In this document: positions 40,904-49,017 of the stretch, in pieces
How the letters are laid out: each line of letters begins with the position of its first letter
Numbering within the stretch: the stretch's first letter is position 1
The notes under the pieces: model-generated
The model's input: the letters and a program-made list of their open reading frames with translations, nothing else
Database searches by the model: none
What the model was told of the DNA's origin: nothing
Assembly (NCBI GenBank): GCA_035433705.1
Contig: DAORVK010000012.1
Location: 1 to 64,000 of the forward strand
Source of the DNA: CADEFQ01 sp035433705
GTDB lineage: Bacteria; Pseudomonadota; Gammaproteobacteria; Steroidobacterales; Steroidobacteraceae
Reading direction: 5' to 3'
DNA: 64,000 nucleotides
Program-made: the position numbers and the translations under genes

Positions 40904-42166
40904 ATGTCCCCGATTCTTGCGCGCGCGTGCATCGCGTGCGCCCTCGTCATATCCGGCAGCTGGGCCTGTGCCCGCGGCGGCGAATTGACTCTCGCCGATG
41001 CGCTGGACGCCGCGCTGCGCAACCATCCAGACTTGCGCGCGAGTGCGTTCGAGCTGAGCGCCGCGCAGGCTCGCAGCGTGCAGGCAAATCTGCGACCAAA
41101 CCCTGAGCTTGCCCTCGAGCTCGAAAACTTCGGCGGCAGTGGCGAAGCCAGTGACACCGGGGCGCTCGAGACCACGCTGAGTCTGAGCCAGGTCCTGGAG
41201 CTCGGTGGCCGACGCGCTCTGCGACGCAACTCCGCCGCGGCAGGTCTCGAGGTCGCAAGCATCGAGCAGCAGGCGCGCGAGCTCGATGTACTTGCGGAAG
41301 TTGCGGCACGGTTCATCGACGTCGTCGCAAGCCAGGAGCAGGAGCAACTGGCAGTCGAGTCGGTGCGTCTCGCGCAATTCACGCTCGACTCGATCGACGG
41401 GCGCGTCGCGGCCGGGCGATCGCCGCTCGCCGAGCAAAGCCGCGCGCGGATCGCGCTCACCCGCGCTCGCATCGAGCGGCGCCAGGCCGCGAGCGAATTG
41501 GGCACCGCCCGCCATGTGCTCGCCGCGTCATGGGGCAGCCCGGAGCCGGACTTCACAACGGCACGGGCCGCGCTCTTCGAGTTGCGCGCAGTCGACCCCG
41601 TGCAGACTCTGATCGACCGCCTCGACGCATCGCCGGATTTGGCGCGCTACGCGTCGGAGGCGCGCCTGCGCGAAGCTGAATTGCGTCTGGCACGAGTGCA
41701 GGCGCGGCCGAATCTCGCAGTCAGCCTCGGGCTGCGCCGCCTCGAGGAGACCGGCGACACCGCGCTCGTCGCGGGCATCTCGCTCCCGCTTGCCTTCAGT
41801 GACCGGAATCAAGCTGCGATTCGCGAGGCGCAGGTGCGACTCGATCAGACCGGCGCCCTTGCCGCTGCGGCGCGCGTCCGGGCACGTGCGAGCCTGCTCG
41901 CCCTGTATCAGCAGGTGAGCGCCGATCGGGAACGCGTGGAAACGCTGCGCAAGGAGGCGTTGCCGCAGGCGCAGCTCGCGCTCGAGCAGACCCGCGGTGG
42001 GTACGAGCGCGGCCGGTTCTCCTTCCTCGACCTGATCACCGCCCAGGAAGAGTTGCTGGCACTGCGAGGTGCGGCGATCGATGCCGCCGCTGACTACCAC
42101 CGCCTTCTGGCGCAGATCGAGCGACTCACGGGCGTCGCTGCGATTCGCCCGACCACCACGCCCTGA
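40904..42166 (+). CDS. czcC: Heavy-metal efflux outer-membrane factor (CzcC-like, TolC family)
   Basis: 420 residues. A signal peptide (about 1-24) precedes two OEP repeats with long coiled-coil helices (LTLADALDAALRNHPDLRASAFELSAAQA, LALEQTRGGYERGRFSFLDLITAQEELLALRG). The second repeat end is near-diagnostic for TolC/CzcC proteins. The ATG at 40904 has a perfect AGGAGG ribosome-binding site at 40891-40896. With CzcB and CzcA it forms the tripartite export channel. It lies 12 bp before czcB. Confidence 0.9.
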   Translation: MSPILARACIACALVISGSWACARGGELTLADALDAALRNHPDLRASAFELSAAQARSVQANLRPNPELALELENFGGSGEASDTGALETTLSLSQVLELGGRRALRRNSAAAGLEVASIEQQARELDVLAEVAARFIDVVASQEQEQLAVESVRLAQFTLDSIDGRVAAGRSPLAEQSRARIALTRARIERRQAASELGTARHVLAASWGSPEPDFTTARAALFELRAVDPVQTLIDRLDASPDLARYASEARLREAELRLARVQARPNLAVSLGLRRLEETGDTALVAGISLPLAFSDRNQAAIREAQVRLDQTGALAAAARVRARASLLALYQQVSADRERVETLRKEALPQAQLALEQTRGGYERGRFSFLDLITAQEELLALRGAAIDAAADYHRLLAQIERLTGVAAIRPTTTP

Positions 42167-42178
42167 AACGGGATTTCC

Positions 42179-43108
42179 ATGCGACACACAGCACACACAG
42201 TTCTGGCACTCGCTGCGCTCACGCTCGCAGCCTGCAGCAAGACGACGCCCTCCACACAGGAGACGGCCGACCACGAATCCGGGGGAGATACGCCAGGACA
42301 CATTGCGTTGTCTCCTGAACAGATTCGCACCGCGGGGATCACCCTGGCGCAGGCAAGGTCTGTAGTGATCCGGGAATCCCTGCCCGTCTACGGCACCATC
42401 GCACCGGACGCCGAGCGCGTGCGGGAGGTGGGGGCGCGCTTTCCGGGGATCATACGCAGCGTTCGCTCCAAAATCGGCGACACAGTACGCGTGGGCGAGA
42501 CACTCGCCACCGTCGAGAGCAACGAGAGCCTGCAGACCTATGCCGTCGTTGCTCCGATCGGCGGAGTCGTTACGGTTCGTCAGGCCAATCCGGGCGAACA
42601 GACTGGCGACAAGGCACTGTTCACGGTCGCGGATCTGTCGAAGGTGTGGGTAGAGCTCGCGCTCTTCCCGCGTGACCGGGCGAAAGTTCGCGTGGGACAG
42701 GCCGTTCGCGTCGCGAGTGTCGACGCGGGACTTCGCGCCGAAGGCCCGGTGGTCTATGTCGCGCCGTTTGGCAGCAGCAGCAATCAGACACTGACTGCGC
42801 GCGTGCGGCTCGAGAATGCGGAGCGACGCTGGGCGCCCGGTTTGTATGTGAGCGCCGAAGTAACACTCGGCGAGGCGTCTGTGCCTCTCGCAGTGCTCAA
42901 TGATGCGTTACAGAACCTCGCAGGCCGCACCGTCGTCTTCGTACAGACTGACGCAGGGTTCGAACCCCGGCCCGTGCGGATCGGACGCACGGACGGGCAG
43001 TGGAGCGAAGTGCTCGAGGGCCTCGAGCCGGGCGTGCACTACGCCTCCGCAAACAGTTTCATCCTGAAGGTGGAGCTCGGCAAGGGCGAAGCCGGGCACG
43101 ATCACTGA
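42179..43108 (+). CDS. czcB: RND efflux periplasmic adaptor (CzcB-like)
   Basis: 309 residues. Lipoprotein signal LTLAAC at the N-terminus. The barrel-sandwich/lipoyl part (VREVGARFPGIIRSVRSKIGDTVRVGETLATVES) is short, with almost no coiled-coil hairpin. It is followed by the beta-barrel (LSKVWVELALFPRDRAKVRVGQAVRV) and membrane-proximal domain (GFEPRPVRIGRTDGQWSEVLEGLEPG). It is smaller than CzcB of Cupriavidus (about 520) and lacks its His-rich N-terminal extension, though HESGGDTPGH and a C-terminal GHDH remain. It links CzcA to CzcC. Confidence 0.9.
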   Translation: MRHTAHTVLALAALTLAACSKTTPSTQETADHESGGDTPGHIALSPEQIRTAGITLAQARSVVIRESLPVYGTIAPDAERVREVGARFPGIIRSVRSKIGDTVRVGETLATVESNESLQTYAVVAPIGGVVTVRQANPGEQTGDKALFTVADLSKVWVELALFPRDRAKVRVGQAVRVASVDAGLRAEGPVVYVAPFGSSSNQTLTARVRLENAERRWAPGLYVSAEVTLGEASVPLAVLNDALQNLAGRTVVFVQTDAGFEPRPVRIGRTDGQWSEVLEGLEPGVHYASANSFILKVELGKGEAGHDH

Positions 43109-43118
43109 GGGCGCCCTG

Positions 43119-46100
43119 ATGATCGACGTCTTGCTGCGTACTTCTCTCTCCCGGCGCGGAGTGGTGCTGTTTCTCGTTGCGGTGGCCGCCGCAATCGGCG
43201 CATGGAGCTACCAGCGCCTGCCGATCGATGCCGTGCCCGACATCACGAACGTACAGGTGCAAATCAACACCGCAGCACCGGGGTACTCACCGCTCGAAGT
43301 CGAGCAGCGCATCACCTGGCCCGTCGAAGTGGCGATCGCGGGTCTCCCGCATCTCGAGTACACGCGCTCGCTCTCCCGCTACGGCCTGTCGCAGGTGACC
43401 ATCGTCTTTGAAGACGGCACGGACATCTACTTCGCGCGCAACCTGGTCAATGAGCGACTGCTGCAGGCACGCAGCCAGCTGCCAGGCGGCATCGAACCGG
43501 AACTCGGACCGGTCGCAACCGGCCTGGGGGAGATCTTCCTCTATACGGTACAGGCCGACGCAAATGCCCGCCAGCCGGACGGGCGTCCCTATGATGCCGT
43601 CGCCCTGCGGACCCTGCAGGACTGGGTGATACGTCCCCAGTTGCGCCAGGTGCCCGGCGTCACTGAGGTCAATACGATCGGGGGGTACGAGCGGGAATTC
43701 CATGTCACCCCCGAACCGGGGCGCCTCCTCGCTTTCGGCCTTTCATTCGACGAGATCGTCGCAGCGCTCGAAAGGAACAACGCCAGCATCGGCGCCGGCT
43801 ATATCGAGCGCAACGGCGAGCAGTACCTGATCCGCTCGCCCGGCCAGGTCACCGATATCCCCTCGATTGAAGGGATCATCGTCGCTCATCGCGATGGCGT
43901 CCCGATCACGATTCGCGACGTGGCGGAGATCGGCTACGGCAAGCAATTGCGCACCGGCGCTGCGACCCGCGACGGCAGGGAAACCGTACTCGGCACTGCC
44001 GTCATGCTGATCGGCGAGAACAGTCGAACGGTCTCAAAGGCGGTCGCCGCGAAGCTCGGGGAAATAGCCGCAACGCTGCCTCGCGGGATCACGGCCGAAC
44101 CTGTCTACGACCGGACGGTGCTCGTCGAGAAAACCATCGCGACGGTGCAGAAGAACCTGCTCGAAGGCGCGCTACTGGTCATCGCAGTTCTTCTGCTGAT
44201 GCTCGGCAACGTGCGTGCCGCGATCCTCACGGCGCTCGTGATTCCGCTTTCGATGCTGCTCCTCATCACGGGCATGGTGGGGTCGAAGGTCAGCGCGAAC
44301 CTGATGTCCCTCGGCGCGCTCGACTTCGGGCTCATCGTCGACGGCGCCGTCATCATTGTCGAGAACTGCCTGCTGCGCCTCGCCGAGCGTCAGCATCGCA
44401 TCGGGCGCGTGCTCGACATCGAGGAACGGCTGCACACGGTGTTTATCGCCACGCGTGAAGTGTTCACGCCGAGCCTCGTGAGCGTGCTGGTCGTCATTCT
44501 CGTCAATCTGCCGATCCTCGCGCTGAGCGGGGTCGAAGGGCGGATGTTCCGGCCGATGGCACTCACCGTCATGATGGCGCTCGTCGCCGCGCTCGTGCTC
44601 TCGCTGACCTTCGTTCCCGCGGCGGTCGCGCTGTTCCTGCGTGGTCGCATCGAGGAGAAGGAGAACCGGATCGTGCGCGGCGCGCGACGCCTGTACGGGC
44701 CGGTCCTCGGGTTTGCGCTACGATTTCGCGCGCCGATCCTCGGCGGTGCTGTCGCACTCGTGCTGCTCTGCGGCTGGCTCGGCTCGCGACTCGGATCGGA
44801 GTTCATCCCGAGTCTCGACGAGGGCGACCTCGCGGTGCAGGCGCTGCGTATGCCCGGCACCAGTCTCTCTCAATCAATAGCAATGCAGCTGCAACTGGAA
44901 CGCGCGCTGCATGGCTTGCCCGAGATCAACACCTACTTCTCCCGCGTCGGTACTGCGGAGGTCGCCACCGATCCGATGCCGCCGAGCATCTCGGACGGCT
45001 ACATCATGATGAAGGATCGCCGCGACTGGCCGGACCCTCGCAAGTCAAAGGCCACTCTCGTGCAGGAGATCGAGCAGCGGCTCGAGGCCGTGCCTGGCAA
45101 CGCGCTCGAGGTGAGCCAGCCCATCCAGCTGCGATTCAATGAACTCATCTCCGGCGTGCGCTCCGATCTCGGCGTCAAGATCTACGGCGACGATCTCGCG
45201 CAGCTGCTCGAGACTGGCAACGACATCGCACGCGTGCTGACGCGGATGGCGGGGGCCGACGGCGTCAAGGTCGAGCAGGTCGCTGGCCTGCCCGTCCTCT
45301 CGGTGGAGCCCGACCGCGCTTCCCTCTATCGCTACGGCCTCAATGTCGCAGATGTGCAGGATGTACTCGCGGCCGCCACCGGCGGCGCGCAGGCGGGCCA
45401 GGTGTTCGAGGGCGACCGGCGCTTCAGCATCGTGGTGCGACTCCCTGAACAGCTTCGCGGCGATGTGACCATGCTGTCGCGCCTGCCCATTCCACTGCCG
45501 CAGGCTGGGTACGTTCCGTTGGGCGAAGTCGCGACACTGTCGCTGACGAACGGCCCGAACCAGGTGAGCCGCGAGAACGGCAAGCGGCGACTCGTCGTGA
45601 CGACGAACGTGCGCGGGCGCGATCTCGGTGGCTTCGTGTCCGAAGCCCGTGAGCGCATCGCGCAGCAGGTCTCGCTGCCGACCGGCTACTGGCTGGACTA
45701 TGGAGGTACGTTCGAGCAACTGCAGTCGGCATCACAGCGCCTCACACTGCTGGTGCCCGCAACGCTCGGGCTGATCTTCGCGCTGCTGCTTCTGACCTTC
45801 GGCTCGGCGAAGGACGCGGCGCTCGTGTTCAGTGGCGTGCCATTGGCGCTCACCGGCGGGGTACTTGCGCTCTGGCTGCGCGACATCCCGCTGTCGATCA
45901 CGGCAGGCGTGGGATTCATCACGTTGTCGGGCGTCGCCGTGCTGACCGGCGTCGTCATGGTCGCCGCGTTCCGCGATCGGCTGGCCAACGGAGCCAGCAT
46001 TGATGTCGCGATACGCGAAGGCGCCATGCTGCGTTTGCGGCCCATCCTGATGGTGGCGCTGGTGGCTGCGCTCGGATTCCTGCCCATGGCGCTCAATACG

Positions 46101-46223
46101 GGCACGGGCGCCGAAGTCCAGCGCCCGCTCGCCACGGTAGTCATCGGCGGCATCGTTTCCTCGACGCTGCTGACCCTGCTCGTCCTGCCTGGTCTGTACC
46201 GCATGACCTGGCGGAAGGGTTGA
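43119..46223 (+). CDS. czcA: Heavy-metal RND efflux pump (CzcA-like)
   Basis: 1034 residues, full length for HME-RND proteins with 12 membrane helices and two large periplasmic domains. The proton-relay motif in helix 4 is DFGLIVDGAVIIVEN, with D402, D408 and E415 at the positions essential in Cupriavidus CzcA. This favours the Co/Zn/Cd/Ni branch and argues against the monovalent CusA type. It uses proton influx to export divalent cations. It is the last gene of the czcCBA operon and is followed 10 bp later by a palindromic repeat. The exact metal is not determined. Confidence 0.92.
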   Translation: MIDVLLRTSLSRRGVVLFLVAVAAAIGAWSYQRLPIDAVPDITNVQVQINTAAPGYSPLEVEQRITWPVEVAIAGLPHLEYTRSLSRYGLSQVTIVFEDGTDIYFARNLVNERLLQARSQLPGGIEPELGPVATGLGEIFLYTVQADANARQPDGRPYDAVALRTLQDWVIRPQLRQVPGVTEVNTIGGYEREFHVTPEPGRLLAFGLSFDEIVAALERNNASIGAGYIERNGEQYLIRSPGQVTDIPSIEGIIVAHRDGVPITIRDVAEIGYGKQLRTGAATRDGRETVLGTAVMLIGENSRTVSKAVAAKLGEIAATLPRGITAEPVYDRTVLVEKTIATVQKNLLEGALLVIAVLLLMLGNVRAAILTALVIPLSMLLLITGMVGSKVSANLMSLGALDFGLIVDGAVIIVENCLLRLAERQHRIGRVLDIEERLHTVFIATREVFTPSLVSVLVVILVNLPILALSGVEGRMFRPMALTVMMALVAALVLSLTFVPAAVALFLRGRIEEKENRIVRGARRLYGPVLGFALRFRAPILGGAVALVLLCGWLGSRLGSEFIPSLDEGDLAVQALRMPGTSLSQSIAMQLQLERALHGLPEINTYFSRVGTAEVATDPMPPSISDGYIMMKDRRDWPDPRKSKATLVQEIEQRLEAVPGNALEVSQPIQLRFNELISGVRSDLGVKIYGDDLAQLLETGNDIARVLTRMAGADGVKVEQVAGLPVLSVEPDRASLYRYGLNVADVQDVLAAATGGAQAGQVFEGDRRFSIVVRLPEQLRGDVTMLSRLPIPLPQAGYVPLGEVATLSLTNGPNQVSRENGKRRLVVTTNVRGRDLGGFVSEARERIAQQVSLPTGYWLDYGGTFEQLQSASQRLTLLVPATLGLIFALLLLTFGSAKDAALVFSGVPLALTGGVLALWLRDIPLSITAGVGFITLSGVAVLTGVVMVAAFRDRLANGASIDVAIREGAMLRLRPILMVALVAALGFLPMALNTGTGAEVQRPLATVVIGGIVSSTLLTLLVLPGLYRMTWRKG

Positions 46224-46233
46224 GAGGAAGAAT

Positions 46234-46306
46234 TGGTGCCGGGTTTTCGGTTATTCGGTTATTTGCCAGAAGCGCAAATAACCGAATAACCGAAAACCCG
46301 GCACCA
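46234..46306. repeat. Long palindromic repeat, copy 3 of 3
   Basis: Arms 46234-46263 and 46277-46306 are again perfect 30-bp inverted repeats identical to copies 1 and 2. The 13-nt centre TGCCAGAAGCGCA shares its last seven bases (AAGCGCA) with copy 2. It sits between the convergent czcA and TSUP-permease genes, where it could act as a bidirectional terminator. Confidence 0.9.
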
Positions 46307-46311
46307 TGCTT

Positions 46312-47085
46312 CTAACGTGAACTCAGGTCGTGGGCGAGCCGCAGCAGGCTCGTTGCAATCACGAGCAGGCCCACCGCGATCGTGAACGGCCGCACGGACA
46401 CCCGTCGCGCAAGGAACGCCGCAAACGGGGCTGCGATCAGCGCCCCGCACAGCAGCCCGAGAGCGATGCCGGAAAGCTTCGCGAATCCGATGTGCGATAC
46501 GAGCAGCCCGAAGACGGCCGCCGCAACGAAGGTCTCGGCGACGGCACCGGTACCGACGACGTGACGCGGGTTCGCGCCGAGCGCGACGAGATTGCTCGTC
46601 ACGAGCGGCCCCCAGACACCCGAGGTCGCCTCGAGCAGCCCGCCTGCAAAGCCAACCCCGATCTGTGCGCGTCCGGAGGCACGGTTCGGCAGCGTATGCG
46701 TCGCCCGCCACACGATGAAGACACCCGCAGCGAGCAGATAGAGGCTGATCGCGATACCGATCCACTGTGCGAAGCTGCGCGTCAGCAGTGTCGCGCCCGC
46801 GACACCCCCCAGGACGCCCGTGATCGAGAGCACAAGCAGCATCCGGGGGTCGATGTTGCGCATCAGGAAATGCGAGACGCCCGAGGCGGTGCCGGTAAAG
46901 AGCTTGGCTCCGTTGACCGACGCGCTCGCAATTTCGCGCGGTACGCCCACCGCGGCCAGTACGGCCGAGCTGATCGCGCCGAAGCCCATCCCAAGCGCGC
47001 CGTCGAAGATCTGCGCGACAAAACCCACGGCTGCAAAGGCCCAGGTCTCAGGGCTGGACAGGATCGTGAGGGCGGATTGCCACAT
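46312..47085 (-). CDS. TSUP-family permease (TauE/SafE type)
   Basis: 257 residues with about eight hydrophobic segments. The repeated family motif is seen in FVAQIFDGALGMGFGAISSAVLAAVGVP and GFAGGLLEATSGVWGPLVTSNLVALG. TSUP proteins move sulfite, sulfonates, sulfate or related anions. Divergence from the cysJIH-siroheme operon (110 bp apart) makes a sulfur oxyanion the most likely cargo, for example export of toxic sulfite or uptake of a sulfur source. The direction of transport is unknown. Confidence 0.87.
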   Translation of the reverse strand: MWQSALTILSSPETWAFAAVGFVAQIFDGALGMGFGAISSAVLAAVGVPREIASASVNGAKLFTGTASGVSHFLMRNIDPRMLLVLSITGVLGGVAGATLLTRSFAQWIGIAISLYLLAAGVFIVWRATHTLPNRASGRAQIGVGFAGGLLEATSGVWGPLVTSNLVALGANPRHVVGTGAVAETFVAAAVFGLLVSHIGFAKLSGIALGLLCGALIAAPFAAFLARRVSVRPFTIAVGLLVIATSLLRLAHDLSSR

Positions 47086-47195
47086 GGAGTCGGCGGAGCA
47101 TGACGTGCTGCAGGGAGTGGAACGATACCTTTCGATTATGAGGGTATAGCCCCGAAATCGGCGACTCGAAACGCGCGCGTCCGTAGTCTCGACCC
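47086..47195. promoter_or_regulatory. Divergent promoter region of cys/siroheme operon with LysR-like inverted repeat
   Basis: ATACC (47125-47129) and GGTAT (47143-47147) form an interrupted inverted repeat with 13-bp spacing. This is the kind of site used by LysR-type activators such as CysB or Cbl. A TATAGC -10-like hexamer overlaps its right end (47145-47150), and no good -35 is seen, as expected for an activated promoter. Assignment to CysB is inference; no regulator gene is nearby. Confidence 0.4.
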
Positions 47196-49016
47196 ATGTC
47201 CGCCGTCCCCGCGTTACCCTTGCCTTCGCCCGAAGTTCAGCCTCTGCCGGAACCCCGGCTGCGTCTCCTTACGGAGCTGACGCAGGGGCTCGATGCCGGC
47301 GCCCTGCTTTATGTGTCGGGTTACGCGGCCGGGCTCGCTGCCGCCCAGCGCAACGGCCACACCGCCGTCCAGGTCTCGAGCCAGGCCATCGAGCGTGAGC
47401 GCGCGACGGTGCTCTACGCCTCGCACACCGGCAACGGCCGCCGCATCGCCGAGAAACTCGCCGCCTCGCTCGAGTCGCGCGGCCTCGTCGCTCGCGCCGT
47501 CGCGGCGGGCGATTACGCCACACGCGAGCTTGCACAGGAGCGGCTCCTGTATCTCGTCGCGAGTACACACGGTGACGGCGATCCACCCGAAGACGCTCGC
47601 GCCTTCTACGACTTTCTCCTCGGCCGCAAGGCCCCCCGCCTCGAGAGCCTGCGCTACGCCGTGCTGGCGCTCGGGGACTCGAGCTATCCGAAGTTCTGCG
47701 AAGCCGGCCGAGTCGCCGATGAAAGGCTCGCGGCGCTCGGCGCCGCTGCAATCGCCACCCGCGTCGATTGCGATCTCGACTTCGATGTCGCAGCCACCGA
47801 CTGGTCAGGCACCGCGCTACAGCATGCGCTCGAGATCCTGAAGCCGGCCGGCGATGCGCCGCGACTCGCCATCGTCTCGCCCCTGCGCCCGGCGGCGCTC
47901 GCGGTCACCGTCGCGACCCGCGACGCGCCGGTCGTCGCGGAAGTCCTCACCCGCCAGCGCATCACGGGGCGCGCGAGCGATCACCCGGTCACGCACCTCG
48001 AAATCGCGGCGCCGGCGGACAAGCTCGCTTACGAGCCGGGCGACGCCGTTGGCGTCTGGCACCACAATCCCCCATTCCTCGTCGCGCGCATCGCCGAGGT
48101 GCTGCAGCTCGATCTCGCGGCACCCGTCTCGCACGCGGGAGAGGAACGCCCGCTCGGCGACTGGCTCACGCAGCATCGCGAGCTCACGCGTCTCTCGCGT
48201 CCGGTGCTCGAAGCGCATGCGGCGCGTTCCTCTGCACCCGCGCTGCGGGCGCTCATCCAGGGCGACGCCCAGGCGCGTGCTGCAGTGATCCGCGACTGGC
48301 AGGTACTCGATCTCCTCGAAACGCATTCAGCAGATTGGTCGGCCGAGGAACTGGTCGGCGCGCTGCGCCCGCTCGCCCCGCGGCTCTATTCGATCGCCTC
48401 GAGCCGCCAGGAAGTGGGTGATGAACTGCACCTCACCGTCGCTGCTGTCGACTACGAGCGCGAAGGCGTGCGCCGCGTGGGCGCGGCCTCGCACTTTCTC
48501 ATGTCCGAGGCGCCGGAACTGCGCGCCTACATCGAGCCGAACACCCGCTTTCGCCTGCCGGCGGACAGCGATCGCGACCTCATCATGATCGGTGCGGGCA
48601 CGGGCGTCGCACCCTATCGCGGGTTCCTGCAGCAGCGCGGCGCGGACGGCGCGCGCGGCCGCCACTGGCTCCTCTTCGGAGCGCGGCGCTTCTCGGGCGA
48701 TTTTCTCTACCAGGCCGAGTGGCTCACGGCCCGCAAACGTGGCTTGCTCCAGCGACTCGATCTTGCCGCTTCTCGCGACCAGGCAGAGAAGGTCTACGTT
48801 CAGCACCGCCTGCGCGAACAGGGGGCGGAACTGTGGCGCTGGATCGCGGGCGGCGCGTCGCTCTATGTGTGCGGCGACGCTACGCGCATGGCGCCCGACG
48901 TGCACGCCGCGCTCGTCGATGTGGCGCAGACACACGGCGGGCATTCGGACGAATCGGCGCAGGCATTCCTCGGCGATCTCGTGGCCGGGCGGCGCTATCT
49001 GCGGGACGTGTACTGA
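47196..49016 (+). CDS. cysJ: Sulfite reductase flavoprotein subunit
   Basis: 606 residues, near E. coli CysJ (599). Domains in order: an N-terminal leader, flavodoxin/FMN (about 68-210: TVLYASHTGNGRRIAEKLA, ASTHGDGDPPEDA, LALGDSSYPKFC), FAD-binding FNR-like with connecting domain (about 230-450: LAYEPGDAVGVWHHN, PRLYSIASS) and NADPH-binding (about 455-606: MIGAGTGVAPYRGFLQQR, VYVCGDATRMAPDVH, C-terminal RRYLRDVY). It transfers electrons from NADPH to CysI. It is the first gene of the seven-gene operon; its stop is 1 bp before cysI. Confidence 0.95.
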   Translation: MSAVPALPLPSPEVQPLPEPRLRLLTELTQGLDAGALLYVSGYAAGLAAAQRNGHTAVQVSSQAIERERATVLYASHTGNGRRIAEKLAASLESRGLVARAVAAGDYATRELAQERLLYLVASTHGDGDPPEDARAFYDFLLGRKAPRLESLRYAVLALGDSSYPKFCEAGRVADERLAALGAAAIATRVDCDLDFDVAATDWSGTALQHALEILKPAGDAPRLAIVSPLRPAALAVTVATRDAPVVAEVLTRQRITGRASDHPVTHLEIAAPADKLAYEPGDAVGVWHHNPPFLVARIAEVLQLDLAAPVSHAGEERPLGDWLTQHRELTRLSRPVLEAHAARSSAPALRALIQGDAQARAAVIRDWQVLDLLETHSADWSAEELVGALRPLAPRLYSIASSRQEVGDELHLTVAAVDYEREGVRRVGAASHFLMSEAPELRAYIEPNTRFRLPADSDRDLIMIGAGTGVAPYRGFLQQRGADGARGRHWLLFGARRFSGDFLYQAEWLTARKRGLLQRLDLAASRDQAEKVYVQHRLREQGAELWRWIAGGASLYVCGDATRMAPDVHAALVDVAQTHGGHSDESAQAFLGDLVAGRRYLRDVY

Positions 49017-49017
49017 C

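Noticed and set aside
43119..46223. Annotation as CusA (copper/silver pump)
   Set aside because: The helix-4 motif DFGLIVDGAVIIVEN with D402/D408/E415 matches the divalent-cation CzcA branch, not the CusA pattern.
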